64,000 nt of DNA, from contig NZ_QFFJ01000001.1 in assembly GCF_003308995.1 (NCBI RefSeq), positions 2,418,001 through 2,482,000 of the forward strand, given 5' to 3'. Numbering within the stretch: position 1 is the first letter of the stretch; each line of letters opens with the position of its first letter. Under the pieces are notes generated by a model. The model ran no database searches. It had not been told where the DNA came from and worked only from the letters and a program-made list of their open reading frames with translations. The position numbers and the translations under genes were made by a program. Below, in pieces: positions 54,071-63,405 of the stretch. This DNA comes from Chitinophaga flava (GTDB lineage Bacteria; Bacteroidota; Bacteroidia; Chitinophagales; Chitinophagaceae).

Positions 54071-55456
54071 TCAATAACCTGGGTTCTGAACCAATGTCGA
54101 GTTCACATCTACTTCACGCTGTGGAACCGGAAAAACCAACCTGTTATTATTATATTGCATAGAGCCCACATTCAGCTGTAAACGTTTTACTGTCCAGTAG
54201 CTATCACCTTCAAATGCCAGTTCCAGTCTTCTTTCCTGTACTACGTCATCAGCCGTAGCAGCAGCCAGTGGCGTGGCTTTGGAGCGGCTTCTTACCTTAT
54301 TAACATCATTCAGCGGATTATCACCAACAGCAGTACCGGCACGGAGATTGGCTTCTGCACGGGTCAGGTACATTTCAGCCAAACGCACAACCGGGATGGT
54401 GCCATACATGTCTCTCCATTTGCTGGTTGTGAAACTGGAGCTATCACTGGAATAGGTATAGAAGTTTTTGCGTTGATCGCCGGGACCATATTGATCAAGC
54501 TGTTCAGTCTTGATGAGAACATCATTACGTTGATCCAGTGCATAAAAAGTAACGAGGCCATTATCAGAGGTACCGGCATTACTTTGACTGGTTTGAAGAA
54601 TCGCAAATATATCTTCTGCGGAGAGCGAGGTGTTATTAAATTCAGCATCAAAAGAAGGCACCAGGGAATAATTGCCTGATTCGATCACCTGGTCTGCAGC
54701 TTTTGCAGCTTCCGTATAGTTGCCTTGTGCCATGTAAACCCTTGCCAGGAAAGCATATGCAGCATATTTGGTTGCCCTGCTTTTATTTTTCTTTTCTCCG
54801 TAGCTGTCAGGCAGGTTGGCAGCGGCCTCCTTTAAATCGGCAATGATCTGTTTATATACATCCGCTACGGTTGCCCTGGGCTGCTTGCTGGCAGGCAGGT
54901 CTGCAGTGCTGATCACAGCAGTGGTAATAAGCGGCACTGCCGGATTTTTATCTACATTCCCGGCTGAATAAGGCAAGCCATAAAAGCCGGCCAGTTCATA
55001 ATAGTTAATAGCTCTTATAAACTTGGCTTCAGCAGCAAGGGCAGCCTTGTTACCTTCACTTACTTTGTCCAGGTTTGCCAGTACGATGTTTGCAGTGTTG
55101 ATAATAACATATCCCCTGCGCCATACCCCCTCGGGGATGATACCGCTTTTCTGTACCTGTCTGCTGTTTACCTGCGCATAAGGCTGAAACGTACCCTGAT
55201 AATAGATAAAACCATCGGCTGAGTAGTCGGATGCGAAGAGGTCAGCGAGGAATATGTATCGTTCGCCGAATGCATTAGGGTCCTGCATGGAGTTATAAGC
55301 GCTCATCAGAATGCCATTCACATCATCTTCTGTCTTGATCTGTTCCGGCGAGATCTGCTGCCCCGGTATCACATCCAGTTTTTTATTACAAGCAGCTGTA
55401 AAAGCCAGCATAGCAGGTAATACAATATAACTGATATATTTAGTTATTGGTTTCAT
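54071..55456 (-). CDS. SusD/RagB-family outer-membrane lipoprotein
   Basis: This 461-residue SusD-like lid has a lipoprotein signal (FTAAC, Cys23), the region RAINYYELAGFYGLPYSAG, TRAEANLRAGT and the terminal RRLELAFEGDSYWTVKRL and RLVFPVPQREVDVNSTLVQNPGY. It is 46 bp after the susC stop in the same operon. It is shorter than the SusD at 29839, so a different ligand is likely. No glycoside hydrolase gene is attached. Confidence 0.95.
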   Translation of the reverse strand: MKPITKYISYIVLPAMLAFTAACNKKLDVIPGQQISPEQIKTEDDVNGILMSAYNSMQDPNAFGERYIFLADLFASDYSADGFIYYQGTFQPYAQVNSRQVQKSGIIPEGVWRRGYVIINTANIVLANLDKVSEGNKAALAAEAKFIRAINYYELAGFYGLPYSAGNVDKNPAVPLITTAVISTADLPASKQPRATVADVYKQIIADLKEAAANLPDSYGEKKNKSRATKYAAYAFLARVYMAQGNYTEAAKAADQVIESGNYSLVPSFDAEFNNTSLSAEDIFAILQTSQSNAGTSDNGLVTFYALDQRNDVLIKTEQLDQYGPGDQRKNFYTYSSDSSSFTTSKWRDMYGTIPVVRLAEMYLTRAEANLRAGTAVGDNPLNDVNKVRSRSKATPLAAATADDVVQERRLELAFEGDSYWTVKRLQLNVGSMQYNNNRLVFPVPQREVDVNSTLVQNPGY

Positions 55457-55502
55457 TACTTTAACTTTTTGTGGTTCATGTTATGTTCAACCTTGCTACT
55501 GT

Positions 55503-58500
55503 TTAAAACTTCACATTAAGCCCTACAGTAATTGTTTTGGCTTGCGGAACAGTGTACAAATCAATACCACCGGTGATATTGCCGAGTGTACTGGTATTTA
55601 CTTCCGGATCGCTGATATATTTGGTTTTTGTCCACAGGTTGTATCCTGCAACAAAAATGCGGGCGCTGCTAAGTTTTACAGAAGACAGAACAGATTTAGG
55701 GAGATTATAACCCAATGTCACCTGTTTTAAGCGGATGTATGAACCATCGTATATCCATTGTGAAGAAGGGGCCTGGTTACCGTTTCCGAAGAAGTGGGAC
55801 AGTCTTGGGATGTTGGTGACGTCGCCGGGTTTCTGCCATCTGTTCAGCTGATCGGTAGTCTGGTTATCATAACCACCACCAAAACCTACAGATTGATACT
55901 GGCCTGCCTGGTTATAGATCTGGTTGCCCTGAACAAAAGTGAAGAACACACTCAGGTCAATTCCTTTATAACTGAGCGTATTGGTGAAACCGCCTGTCCA
56001 GTCAGGATTTGCTTTACCTACTACACCTCTGTCGGCCTGAGAGTAGTCGTTTGTTGTCTTACCATCTTTGGTATAATATAATGCATCTCCGTTGTTAGGA
56101 TCTACTCCCGCAAAACGTTGCATATAGAATACACCGATAGGTTCACCTTCAACAGCACGTTGTACACCACTTTCAATGATCTGGCCATTGATGGCTTTCA
56201 CCCTGTTCTTGTTGTAAGCCACATTCAGGGAGGTGGTCCAGGTAAAGTCTCTGGTTTGAATATTACGTGAGTTCAGTAATATTTCAACACCTTTATTTTC
56301 CATTGAACCGACGTTTCTGTAAATAGTGGCGTAACCGCTTGACAGTGGTACGTTTGTTTTTAATAACAGGTCGGAGGTTTGTTTATTATAGTAGTCTATT
56401 TCACCGCTCAAACGGTTGTCGAACAAGGCAAATTCCACACCGGCATCAGCCTGCACAGTGCTTTCCCAGTGCAGGGTCGGATCACCCAGCTGTGTAGGTG
56501 AAAAGCCTGGGAGCATAGGATAGTTCGTTACACTCAGCAAAGTATAGTAGTTATTCTGACCAATCTCAGCGTTACCGGTTTTACCATAGCTGGCCCTGAT
56601 CTTCAGTAAATTCAGCACATTGCTGCCTTTCAGGAAATCTTCTTCTGATACAACCCAGCCCAAAGATCCTGCAGGGAACCAACCATATCTGTTTTTAGGA
56701 CCAAAACGGGAAGAGCCGTCTGTACGGATACTGAAGGAAGCGAGATATTTGCTCTTATAGTTATAGTTTGCTCTCATGAAATAAGACAGGAAGGTATACC
56801 GCTGTTCATTGGAAGAGCCACCCGTAATTGTTCCTGCACCACCCAGGTTTTTCACCGCATCGCTTGGGAAGTTCTCACCACTCACAGCGTTACTTCTCAG
56901 GTCATTCTGCAGGTAACTCATACCCACTACAGCAGATATATTGTTTTTATCATCGATATGAGGTGTAAAGGTGAAGTAGTTATTGGTATTGAGGTTCACG
57001 TTTTGGGTGATATTGTTGCCTCCCCTTCCGATACCTTTACCATCCTGTGTTTGTTTGCCCAGGAAGAAATCTTCGTTAAGATTATAAATATCCGTTCCCA
57101 GCTCAGATCTGAAAGCCAAAGAAGGAAGGAAATGATAATTCAGGAAAGCATTACCTATGGTACGGAAAGAAACCTGCCGGTTATACGCATATTTCTTATC
57201 TATCAGACCATTATAATACAATGTATTGGAATTAGGCTCACCCAGGGAATCATATGGGCGTGTTATTGGCAGCTGAGCTACCAGCTGGCCTGGTGAGGAG
57301 AAGGCGTCATCAGTGGAAATACGGTTCAGCTCTGAACGGGTAACGCCCATATTAACGCCGAAGGACAGTCTTGAATTAGCTGTATGTTCGAGGTTTAAGC
57401 GGGCGCCATATCTTTTGAACCGGTTTACGATCACGATTGCTTCCTGATCTGAATAGGATCCTGAAACATAGTATTTGGTTTTTTCGTTACCACCAGAAGC
57501 AGAAAGGTCGATCTGGTTGGTATGAGCCGTTTTGCGGAATTCTTCATCCTGCCAGTCAGTGTTGACGTTACTTGTACGCCAGTCTTTACCTGCCAGTGCT
57601 GTCATTCTCCTATCCACCTTTTTCTGGTAAGAATTGATAGCATCCTGTTCAGTAGGGAAGTTGCCTACTTTGTTGGCGAAATCGTATTTACCATCCATTA
57701 CTGCGGCTTCCTGAATCAGCGTTACGTATTGCTGTGTATCCAGGAATTTACGTCTCATGGTTGGTTTGGCGAAACTCGTGTTTACATTCAGTTCGATGTT
57801 GGTTTTTTCACCGGCCTTACCTTTTTTGGTAGTGATCAACACCACACCGTTGGCAGCACGTGCACCATAGATAGCAGCAGCAGAAGCGTCTTTCAGCACT
57901 TCCACTGATTCAATATCATTAGGATTGATATCCACTAATGGATTCGTAGGGTCGTTAGTGTTATCAGACATACTTTCTGATATCACTGGCATACCATCGA
58001 TCACATATAATGGCTGGCTGCTGGCTGATATAGAAGAAGTACCCCTGATACGGATCTTCATACCCTGACCTACTTTACCACTACCAGATTCGATTACCAC
58101 ACCAGGTGCTTTACCTTGTATGGAAGATTCAAAGCTGGCCACTGGCTGGTTGGCTATTTCTTTAGAAGCTATTTTGGTTACAGAACCGGTGAGCTCTCTT
58201 TTGTTCTGGCTACCATATCCCACCACCACTACTTCGGAGATATCTTTACTTCCACTTCCCATTGAAACACTGATCGTTTGTTTACCACCAATTGCCATCT
58301 CCTTATCGGCATAACCTATAAAAGAAAAAACGAGCGTGGTAGCGTTTTCAGGAACAGATAATTCATAGTTTCCGTTAGCTTGAGTAATTGTACCGGCGTT
58401 GGCTCCTTTAATTTTTACAGTAACTCCTGGCAAAGGACTGCCATCTTTTGAGTCTGTAACTTTACCGGTAATACGCTTGGCCTGTGCGAATGACAGGACA

Positions 58501-58544
58501 CTTATGAGCATGAGAATGCTCATAAACGAGTTGAAACGCAGCAT
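55503..58544 (-). CDS. SusC/RagA-family TonB-dependent transporter
   Basis: This 1013-residue importer has a signal peptide (ending FAQAK), a carboxypeptidase-D regulatory-like domain (about 22-100, GKVTDSKDGSPLPGVTVKIKG), the SusC motif SEVVVVGYGSQNKRELTGSV, the plug domain (PLYVIDGMPVISESMSD, ASAAAIYGARAANGVVLITT) and a barrel ending VGLNVKF. It pairs with the SusD downstream. Upstream, a 10-bp direct repeat GGGGCACTTT occurs twice (58643, 58713). Confidence 0.95.
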   Translation of the reverse strand: MLRFNSFMSILMLISVLSFAQAKRITGKVTDSKDGSPLPGVTVKIKGANAGTITQANGNYELSVPENATTLVFSFIGYADKEMAIGGKQTISVSMGSGSKDISEVVVVGYGSQNKRELTGSVTKIASKEIANQPVASFESSIQGKAPGVVIESGSGKVGQGMKIRIRGTSSISASSQPLYVIDGMPVISESMSDNTNDPTNPLVDINPNDIESVEVLKDASAAAIYGARAANGVVLITTKKGKAGEKTNIELNVNTSFAKPTMRRKFLDTQQYVTLIQEAAVMDGKYDFANKVGNFPTEQDAINSYQKKVDRRMTALAGKDWRTSNVNTDWQDEEFRKTAHTNQIDLSASGGNEKTKYYVSGSYSDQEAIVIVNRFKRYGARLNLEHTANSRLSFGVNMGVTRSELNRISTDDAFSSPGQLVAQLPITRPYDSLGEPNSNTLYYNGLIDKKYAYNRQVSFRTIGNAFLNYHFLPSLAFRSELGTDIYNLNEDFFLGKQTQDGKGIGRGGNNITQNVNLNTNNYFTFTPHIDDKNNISAVVGMSYLQNDLRSNAVSGENFPSDAVKNLGGAGTITGGSSNEQRYTFLSYFMRANYNYKSKYLASFSIRTDGSSRFGPKNRYGWFPAGSLGWVVSEEDFLKGSNVLNLLKIRASYGKTGNAEIGQNNYYTLLSVTNYPMLPGFSPTQLGDPTLHWESTVQADAGVEFALFDNRLSGEIDYYNKQTSDLLLKTNVPLSSGYATIYRNVGSMENKGVEILLNSRNIQTRDFTWTTSLNVAYNKNRVKAINGQIIESGVQRAVEGEPIGVFYMQRFAGVDPNNGDALYYTKDGKTTNDYSQADRGVVGKANPDWTGGFTNTLSYKGIDLSVFFTFVQGNQIYNQAGQYQSVGFGGGYDNQTTDQLNRWQKPGDVTNIPRLSHFFGNGNQAPSSQWIYDGSYIRLKQVTLGYNLPKSVLSSVKLSSARIFVAGYNLWTKTKYISDPEVNTSTLGNITGGIDLYTVPQAKTITVGLNVKF

Positions 58545-58911
58545 AGACTGTTAAATTTGATTAATAAAATGTTGGTTTAGACAATGTTGACTTAGAAAAT
58601 TGTTCAGTTTTTTTGGTTGTTAATTATTGGCTCAAAAATGACGGGGCACTTTAAAATAGATTGGTTGATCTGCTTTAAACACCGGTTTGATTAGCATTAA
58701 ACGTTAATAACAGGGGCACTTTGTTGCCACTTTTCATAAGCAAAAGCAACAGAACTATAGGAGAATGGTCCGGTAAAGATATTACTTAATCAGTATATTA
58801 CCTTATAAAAATATTATTTCTGTCATATTTATTGTACCAGGATTTAAAAAAAGCACAACGCATTATAGATTAATCGACTAATCTATAATGCGTTGCAATA
58901 ATCATGAATGC
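58545..58911. other. Gap between divergent susC and pepSY transcription units
   Basis: The 367-bp gap is AT-rich. It holds two copies of GGGGCACTTT (58643-58652, 58713-58722, 70 bp apart) near susC, and the PepSY terminator at its other end. No gene or classic promoter pair is evident. Confidence 0.5.
58845..58895 (-). terminator. Terminator of the riboswitch-controlled operon
   Basis: A perfect 17-bp stem (58856-58872 with 58879-58895) with a 6-nt loop is followed on the minus strand by seven T. It lies 16 bp after the PepSY stop. Confidence 0.93.
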
Positions 58912-60408
58912 CTAATACATTTTTCCGGCCTTTCTTCTAAGCCATTTCCAGGTAAGTGCCAATCCGGTGATGCTGACAGCGGTACCTCCCAGCATCAGCA
59001 CCCATACCACAACATCCCATAACGGCCTCCTATATACGAGAAAGCTGAAATCCAGGCTATGCAAACCATGATACAGCCAGCGCTCCAGCCGGCTTCCCTT
59101 TTCGTGCCGCAGCACCAGCTGACCTGTTTTCAAATCGAAATAATACCAGGTTTGTTCAGGGTTGTCAACCTTTACTCTTAGTACAGGTAATCTTTTTTCG
59201 AATGTACGGGAATAGTAATAGTCATCATAGTGATTCAATATAACAGACTCTTTTATCTGTTGTGCCGGTTGAAAAGCCCTGACCTTACTAATAAAAAGTG
59301 AGTCCGGGAAATATTCAAACGGAATACTCTTCTCCTGGTCAGCTGCCAGTAATCGTGTATGCTGAGCGTCCTGGTAAGCGAGGTAATAGGGCTTGCCATC
59401 CAGCTGTATCAATTGTATTTCCTTTACTGTTAAGAATGAACTGAATCCGGAGGCAGCCTGACAGGGGGATAACGTAAACGCCGCTACGTTTAACGGGCCT
59501 CCGGATAAAAGATGGCGTTCAGCCTGTTGTTTGCCTGGTTCCGGGCCGAATGCTACAGGGCTCATCGAAAACCAGCCACTTAAAACCCAGGTAAATACAA
59601 ATATGCCGAACACAAACCCCGTATAATGGTGATAACGGAACCATTTTTTCTTATATGGGCTGAAGGCCAGCGTCTGTTTGTTTTTCCGCTTGTAACGAAC
59701 AATGCCCATGATAATACCTGTCAGACACATCACGGTACCAATGAAAGAAACCCATATCACCACCTGGCTCCATACCGGCCGGTTACGAATGAGTATAGTC
59801 GGGTAGATCCAGTGGGGAATAGGCCCCAGCCAGGCCCAGAACCGTTGCCTGGCATTCACCATCTGTACTACTTCACCGGTATGAAAGGATACATATACAT
59901 AGGTAGCAGCCGGATCATTCATCTTAAACCGATATACCTCCGGCAGATACCCCTGGGAACGATGGGCAGCCATCCACTGGTCTATCTGCCATAATGTATC
60001 TACCGTTTGCGGCTGACTGGCATTGTGTACAAAAGCCCGTGCCAGCTGGTTGCCTGATGCAACGTCTATTTTATCTATCATGGCACCATTGTCTGCAAAG
60101 ATGGCAATATGCTTTTTTTGCTGTGTAACGATTCTATAAACAGGGCGTTCCAACAGCATACCCATCCGGATGGTAACGATGGAATCTGTAATGCCGGCAA
60201 CATTCAATGCCTGTTGCGGCGTCAGATGACAGGTCTCCATATTGACTGGCGGCAGCTGTTTTAACCGCTGATCCAGTTTCATCGTTGGATAACCCGTGTA
60301 CATCATCACAAAGCCAGATAAAAACCAAACGACAAACATCAGACTCAGTACAAAACCCAGATATCGATGCAATAATAGTATTGCTTTTAGCATTTTTTTT
60401 CTGAACAT
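58912..60408 (-). CDS. PepSY-associated transmembrane protein
   Basis: This 498-residue inner-membrane protein has an N-terminal helix with a conserved His (LHRYLGFVLSLMFVVWFLSGFVMM), a periplasmic PepSY domain, three further helices around 215-240, 260-285 and 465-490 and a second PepSY-like segment (VRAFQPAQQIKE). Such proteins often act as flavin or haem reductases that release metal from ferric or corrinoid complexes after uptake. It starts 28 bp after the receptor gene and shares its cobalamin riboswitch, so it is probably its inner-membrane partner. Confidence 0.85.
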   Translation of the reverse strand: MFRKKMLKAILLLHRYLGFVLSLMFVVWFLSGFVMMYTGYPTMKLDQRLKQLPPVNMETCHLTPQQALNVAGITDSIVTIRMGMLLERPVYRIVTQQKKHIAIFADNGAMIDKIDVASGNQLARAFVHNASQPQTVDTLWQIDQWMAAHRSQGYLPEVYRFKMNDPAATYVYVSFHTGEVVQMVNARQRFWAWLGPIPHWIYPTILIRNRPVWSQVVIWVSFIGTVMCLTGIIMGIVRYKRKNKQTLAFSPYKKKWFRYHHYTGFVFGIFVFTWVLSGWFSMSPVAFGPEPGKQQAERHLLSGGPLNVAAFTLSPCQAASGFSSFLTVKEIQLIQLDGKPYYLAYQDAQHTRLLAADQEKSIPFEYFPDSLFISKVRAFQPAQQIKESVILNHYDDYYYSRTFEKRLPVLRVKVDNPEQTWYYFDLKTGQLVLRHEKGSRLERWLYHGLHSLDFSFLVYRRPLWDVVVWVLMLGGTAVSITGLALTWKWLRRKAGKMY

Positions 60409-60436
60409 GGCTATAAGGTGTAAATCTGTTCAGATC

Positions 60437-62866
60437 CTATAAGGAATACTTCAGGGTCAGCAGATAGTTGCGGGTAGCACCCGGATAGAATTGGTTGGTG
60501 ATGATCACATTGGCGAAATAACGTTCATTCGCCAGGTTGTTGACATTCAGCCGCAGACCAATCTTTCCGATCTGATACCCCAATGCTGCATCTATCACCG
60601 TATATGCGGGAAGGATATAGGTGTTGGCACTATTCGCATAACTATCTCCCATATAATTCAATCCCATACCTACACTCAAACCACGTAACACAGACCGCTG
60701 CAACTGATAATTGGCCCATAGATTAGCCATATGTTTTGGAGCCATTGCCACTGTTTTTCCAGCCACCGTATTGATCTCCTTTCCTTCAAAAGGACGATAC
60801 TCCGCATTGGTAAAGGTATATCCTGCATTAACATCCAGGCCTGCCAGCGGGCTTCCCTGCAACTCCAGTTCATACCCTCTGGAATCTGCTGAGCCGATCC
60901 GTTTGTATACGCCACCAGGCAAACTTTCCACCTGATTATTTTTCCGCATGTAATACACGGAGCCGTTTACTGCCCAGCTATGGCCCAACTCCAGCCTTGC
61001 GCCCACTTCTCCCTGATAACCATCTTCCGGATCGAAGGTTTCTCCATTGGGCGCCACTCTCCGGGAAGGCTTGAAATAGGTGGAATAGGAACCATAAACA
61101 GACAAAGCCTTCGTAGGCTGATATACCAGACCGGCGCGGTAGGTCAGTGCTGCGGCGGGAATATCGGTTTTAGCGCCTCTGTCGGTGATATGGCGGCTGG
61201 CGTCTACTTTATTGGTATAATAAGTCCCTTTGAAAATATCATAACGCAAACCAACCAGACCTTTCAGTTTATCCGAAAACTTAAGCCAGTCCTGCAGATA
61301 AAAGCCATGTACGGTTTCTTCCGTAGCCTTGTACTGCGTCGTATAGTAGTCAACGTTACCCTGGTTCAATACAGGGTTTTGTATAGCCACCTGTGCATGC
61401 AGCCCTGCACCGAAGATATTGGCGCTATAGGTTTTTCTGTCGAGGTAACTGAATGAATACCCTACCAGTACTTTGTGTTCAATTTTTCCGGTTTGAGTAT
61501 TGTAAGTCAACTCCAGCTGGTTTTGCAGCGGTTTTGTCAGATGGTTGAAATAGAGTGGGGAAGTACGTTTGAGAGAATCCAGTGTTTTATTGAATGTCAG
61601 TTCTTCTGTTGAAAAATAATTGATGTTATCATCTGAATAAGAAAGCTGATTGGACAACAGGAGTGAATTGCTGAACTGATGTGTATAACGCAGCTGAACA
61701 TTATACTGTGTATTTTTCAGGAAATCAGCCGGATCGTTGTAGCGGGTATCTACGTTCATGCCTGGTGCTAACTTTCCACCTTCCAGCATTGGAATACCGG
61801 CGTCTGTAGCGTATTTGTCGTGGTTGGCGCCGATGGTCAGGTAAAAATTATCATGGGCTGTGGGCGTGTAATCCAGTGCCAGATAGGCGTTGTTGGTATT
61901 CATACCAGACTGGCGGTAACCGTCGGTGGCAGACAGTCCTGCATCTACCCGGTACAGGAGTTTTTTACTCAGTGCACCACCGGCGCCCACCCGCATCCGG
62001 CGGGTATTAAAACTACCGTAGGAAGCGGAGAAGTCCGCCTTTTGTTCGCTGGTAGGACGTTTACGGACCAGGTTAATGATACCCCCCAATGCTGAATGTC
62101 CATATAAAACAGAGGCAGGCCCTTTCAATACCTCTATGCGCTCGATGTTAGCGAGGTTAGTAGCAGGTGCACTGGTGGAAATATTGTGACGTTCATCTCT
62201 GACACCATCTACCAGCAATACAAAATTATTAAACCCACGAATGGTAAAGTGCTGAAAACCGCCATAGGTATTGTTTGCACGCACACCAGTAGTATTTTTC
62301 ATAGCCTCTCCCAGGTCATCTGTGCCTCTTTGTTCCAGCGTACGGGCAGAGATAGTACTTGTTGTAAGTGGTAGGTCTCTGATGGGGACAGCAATTTTAT
62401 TCACACTAGTGACAGCAGACTTTTGTGCTGAAGTGATAGTGATTTCAGAGAGTTGCCCGGTGCGACTACTGAGTTGCAACGATAACTCCGTTGTTTTCCG
62501 GTTGCTTATTGTCACCCGTTGCTCAGCCACATGGTAGCCAACACCGCTGACCGCAAGGGTGTAGTTGCCTGCAGGTATAGCTGAAAGCAGGAACCGGCCA
62601 TCGGCATCTGTTACAGTACCATAGCCAGTTTCATTCAGCCGTACTGTAATACCGGGCAGGGGTTCACCGGTTTCGGCAGTAATTTGTCCGCGCAGGCTGC
62701 CGGTATGGGCGACAGTCGTTTGCGATTGTGCGTGAAGTTGATCATCTGTAACAACCATCTGTAAAAGACCGATCATTGTACACATGAATAAAGTCCGTAA
62801 ATAAGAAGTGGGACAGTTAAAAACGTTGCTCCTCGTCCGGGAGTGGTTGATTGTAGAGTTTTGCAT
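60437..62866 (-). CDS. TonB-dependent siderophore-type outer-membrane receptor under riboswitch control
   Basis: This 809-residue receptor starts at 62866, where the ORF first shows a signal-like segment; the frame further upstream runs through the riboswitch and is non-coding. It has a carboxypeptidase-D regulatory-like domain (LRGQITAETGEPLPGITVRLNE), a TonB box/plug with ITSAQKSAVTSVNKIAVPIRDLPLTTSTI, LVDGVRDERHN and GPASVLYGHSALGGIINLVRK typical of ferric siderophore (FhuA/FecA) receptors, and a 22-strand barrel ending LKYSL. The upstream cobalamin riboswitch argues for a corrinoid or cobalt-related ligand. Confidence 0.9.
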   Translation of the reverse strand: MQNSTINHSRTRSNVFNCPTSYLRTLFMCTMIGLLQMVVTDDQLHAQSQTTVAHTGSLRGQITAETGEPLPGITVRLNETGYGTVTDADGRFLLSAIPAGNYTLAVSGVGYHVAEQRVTISNRKTTELSLQLSSRTGQLSEITITSAQKSAVTSVNKIAVPIRDLPLTTSTISARTLEQRGTDDLGEAMKNTTGVRANNTYGGFQHFTIRGFNNFVLLVDGVRDERHNISTSAPATNLANIERIEVLKGPASVLYGHSALGGIINLVRKRPTSEQKADFSASYGSFNTRRMRVGAGGALSKKLLYRVDAGLSATDGYRQSGMNTNNAYLALDYTPTAHDNFYLTIGANHDKYATDAGIPMLEGGKLAPGMNVDTRYNDPADFLKNTQYNVQLRYTHQFSNSLLLSNQLSYSDDNINYFSTEELTFNKTLDSLKRTSPLYFNHLTKPLQNQLELTYNTQTGKIEHKVLVGYSFSYLDRKTYSANIFGAGLHAQVAIQNPVLNQGNVDYYTTQYKATEETVHGFYLQDWLKFSDKLKGLVGLRYDIFKGTYYTNKVDASRHITDRGAKTDIPAAALTYRAGLVYQPTKALSVYGSYSTYFKPSRRVAPNGETFDPEDGYQGEVGARLELGHSWAVNGSVYYMRKNNQVESLPGGVYKRIGSADSRGYELELQGSPLAGLDVNAGYTFTNAEYRPFEGKEINTVAGKTVAMAPKHMANLWANYQLQRSVLRGLSVGMGLNYMGDSYANSANTYILPAYTVIDAALGYQIGKIGLRLNVNNLANERYFANVIITNQFYPGATRNYLLTLKYSL

Positions 62867-63052
62867 TGATAATGATGATGAAGACAGAAAATTGTTCTTC
62901 AAAACTTTACCATGCCATCGGATACTGCTATACAGAAAAAGACCGGAGGTATGCCCATTGCATACACTGCCCCTGAAATGAATACACTTCAGATGCAAAA
63001 ACTCCAAACTTGACGTTGCTTCAGCCCACGAAAGCATTGCCAGCATAAAAAA

Positions 63053-63184
63053 GGCAGGTCTCCTGACTTGTAACATTACTGCCGTCCTTCCCAGTCATCA
63101 TTGACCAGTGGACATTTTCTGGCAGTAACCTGATTGTTACTTACAGTTGCGGGACAGTTCGTGATTTTCACACGATTCCCTATT
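63053..63184 (-). ncRNA. Cobalamin (B12) riboswitch
   Basis: On the minus strand the order is GGGAAT...GTGTGAAAATCAC...ACTGTCCCGCAACTGTAA, then CCACTGG, TGGGAAGGACG and the B12 box AAGTCAGGAGACCTGCC, all diagnostic blocks of the cobalamin class in the right order. About 187 nt of leader separate it from the receptor ATG. The direct effector is adenosyl- or methyl-cobalamin; in the bound state the downstream receptor and PepSY genes are expected to be repressed. A weak GTATGC/GCATAC hairpin with a T-run (62935-62965) might be the expression platform. Confidence 0.95.
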
Positions 63185-63405
63185 AATCTGCACTTAAGCA
63201 GAACCTCTTTTTGTTGGGGAAAGAAAAGAACGAAAACGGGGCAAAGATAGTAATTACCGGATTAAAACAAACTGTATTCCATAACCTGCCCGATCCGGAC
63301 CCTGCCGGTATTTCGAACTTTTTTGTAGCAGATTTGTTCCATATCAAACAAACTGAAACCCCAAAACAAGCCCCGGAACCCAGGATGCTGAAACCCCTAT
63401 TACGA

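Noticed and set aside
62867..63076. Upstream extension of the TonB receptor frame
   Set aside because: It runs through the riboswitch leader. A better start with a signal-like segment is at 62866.
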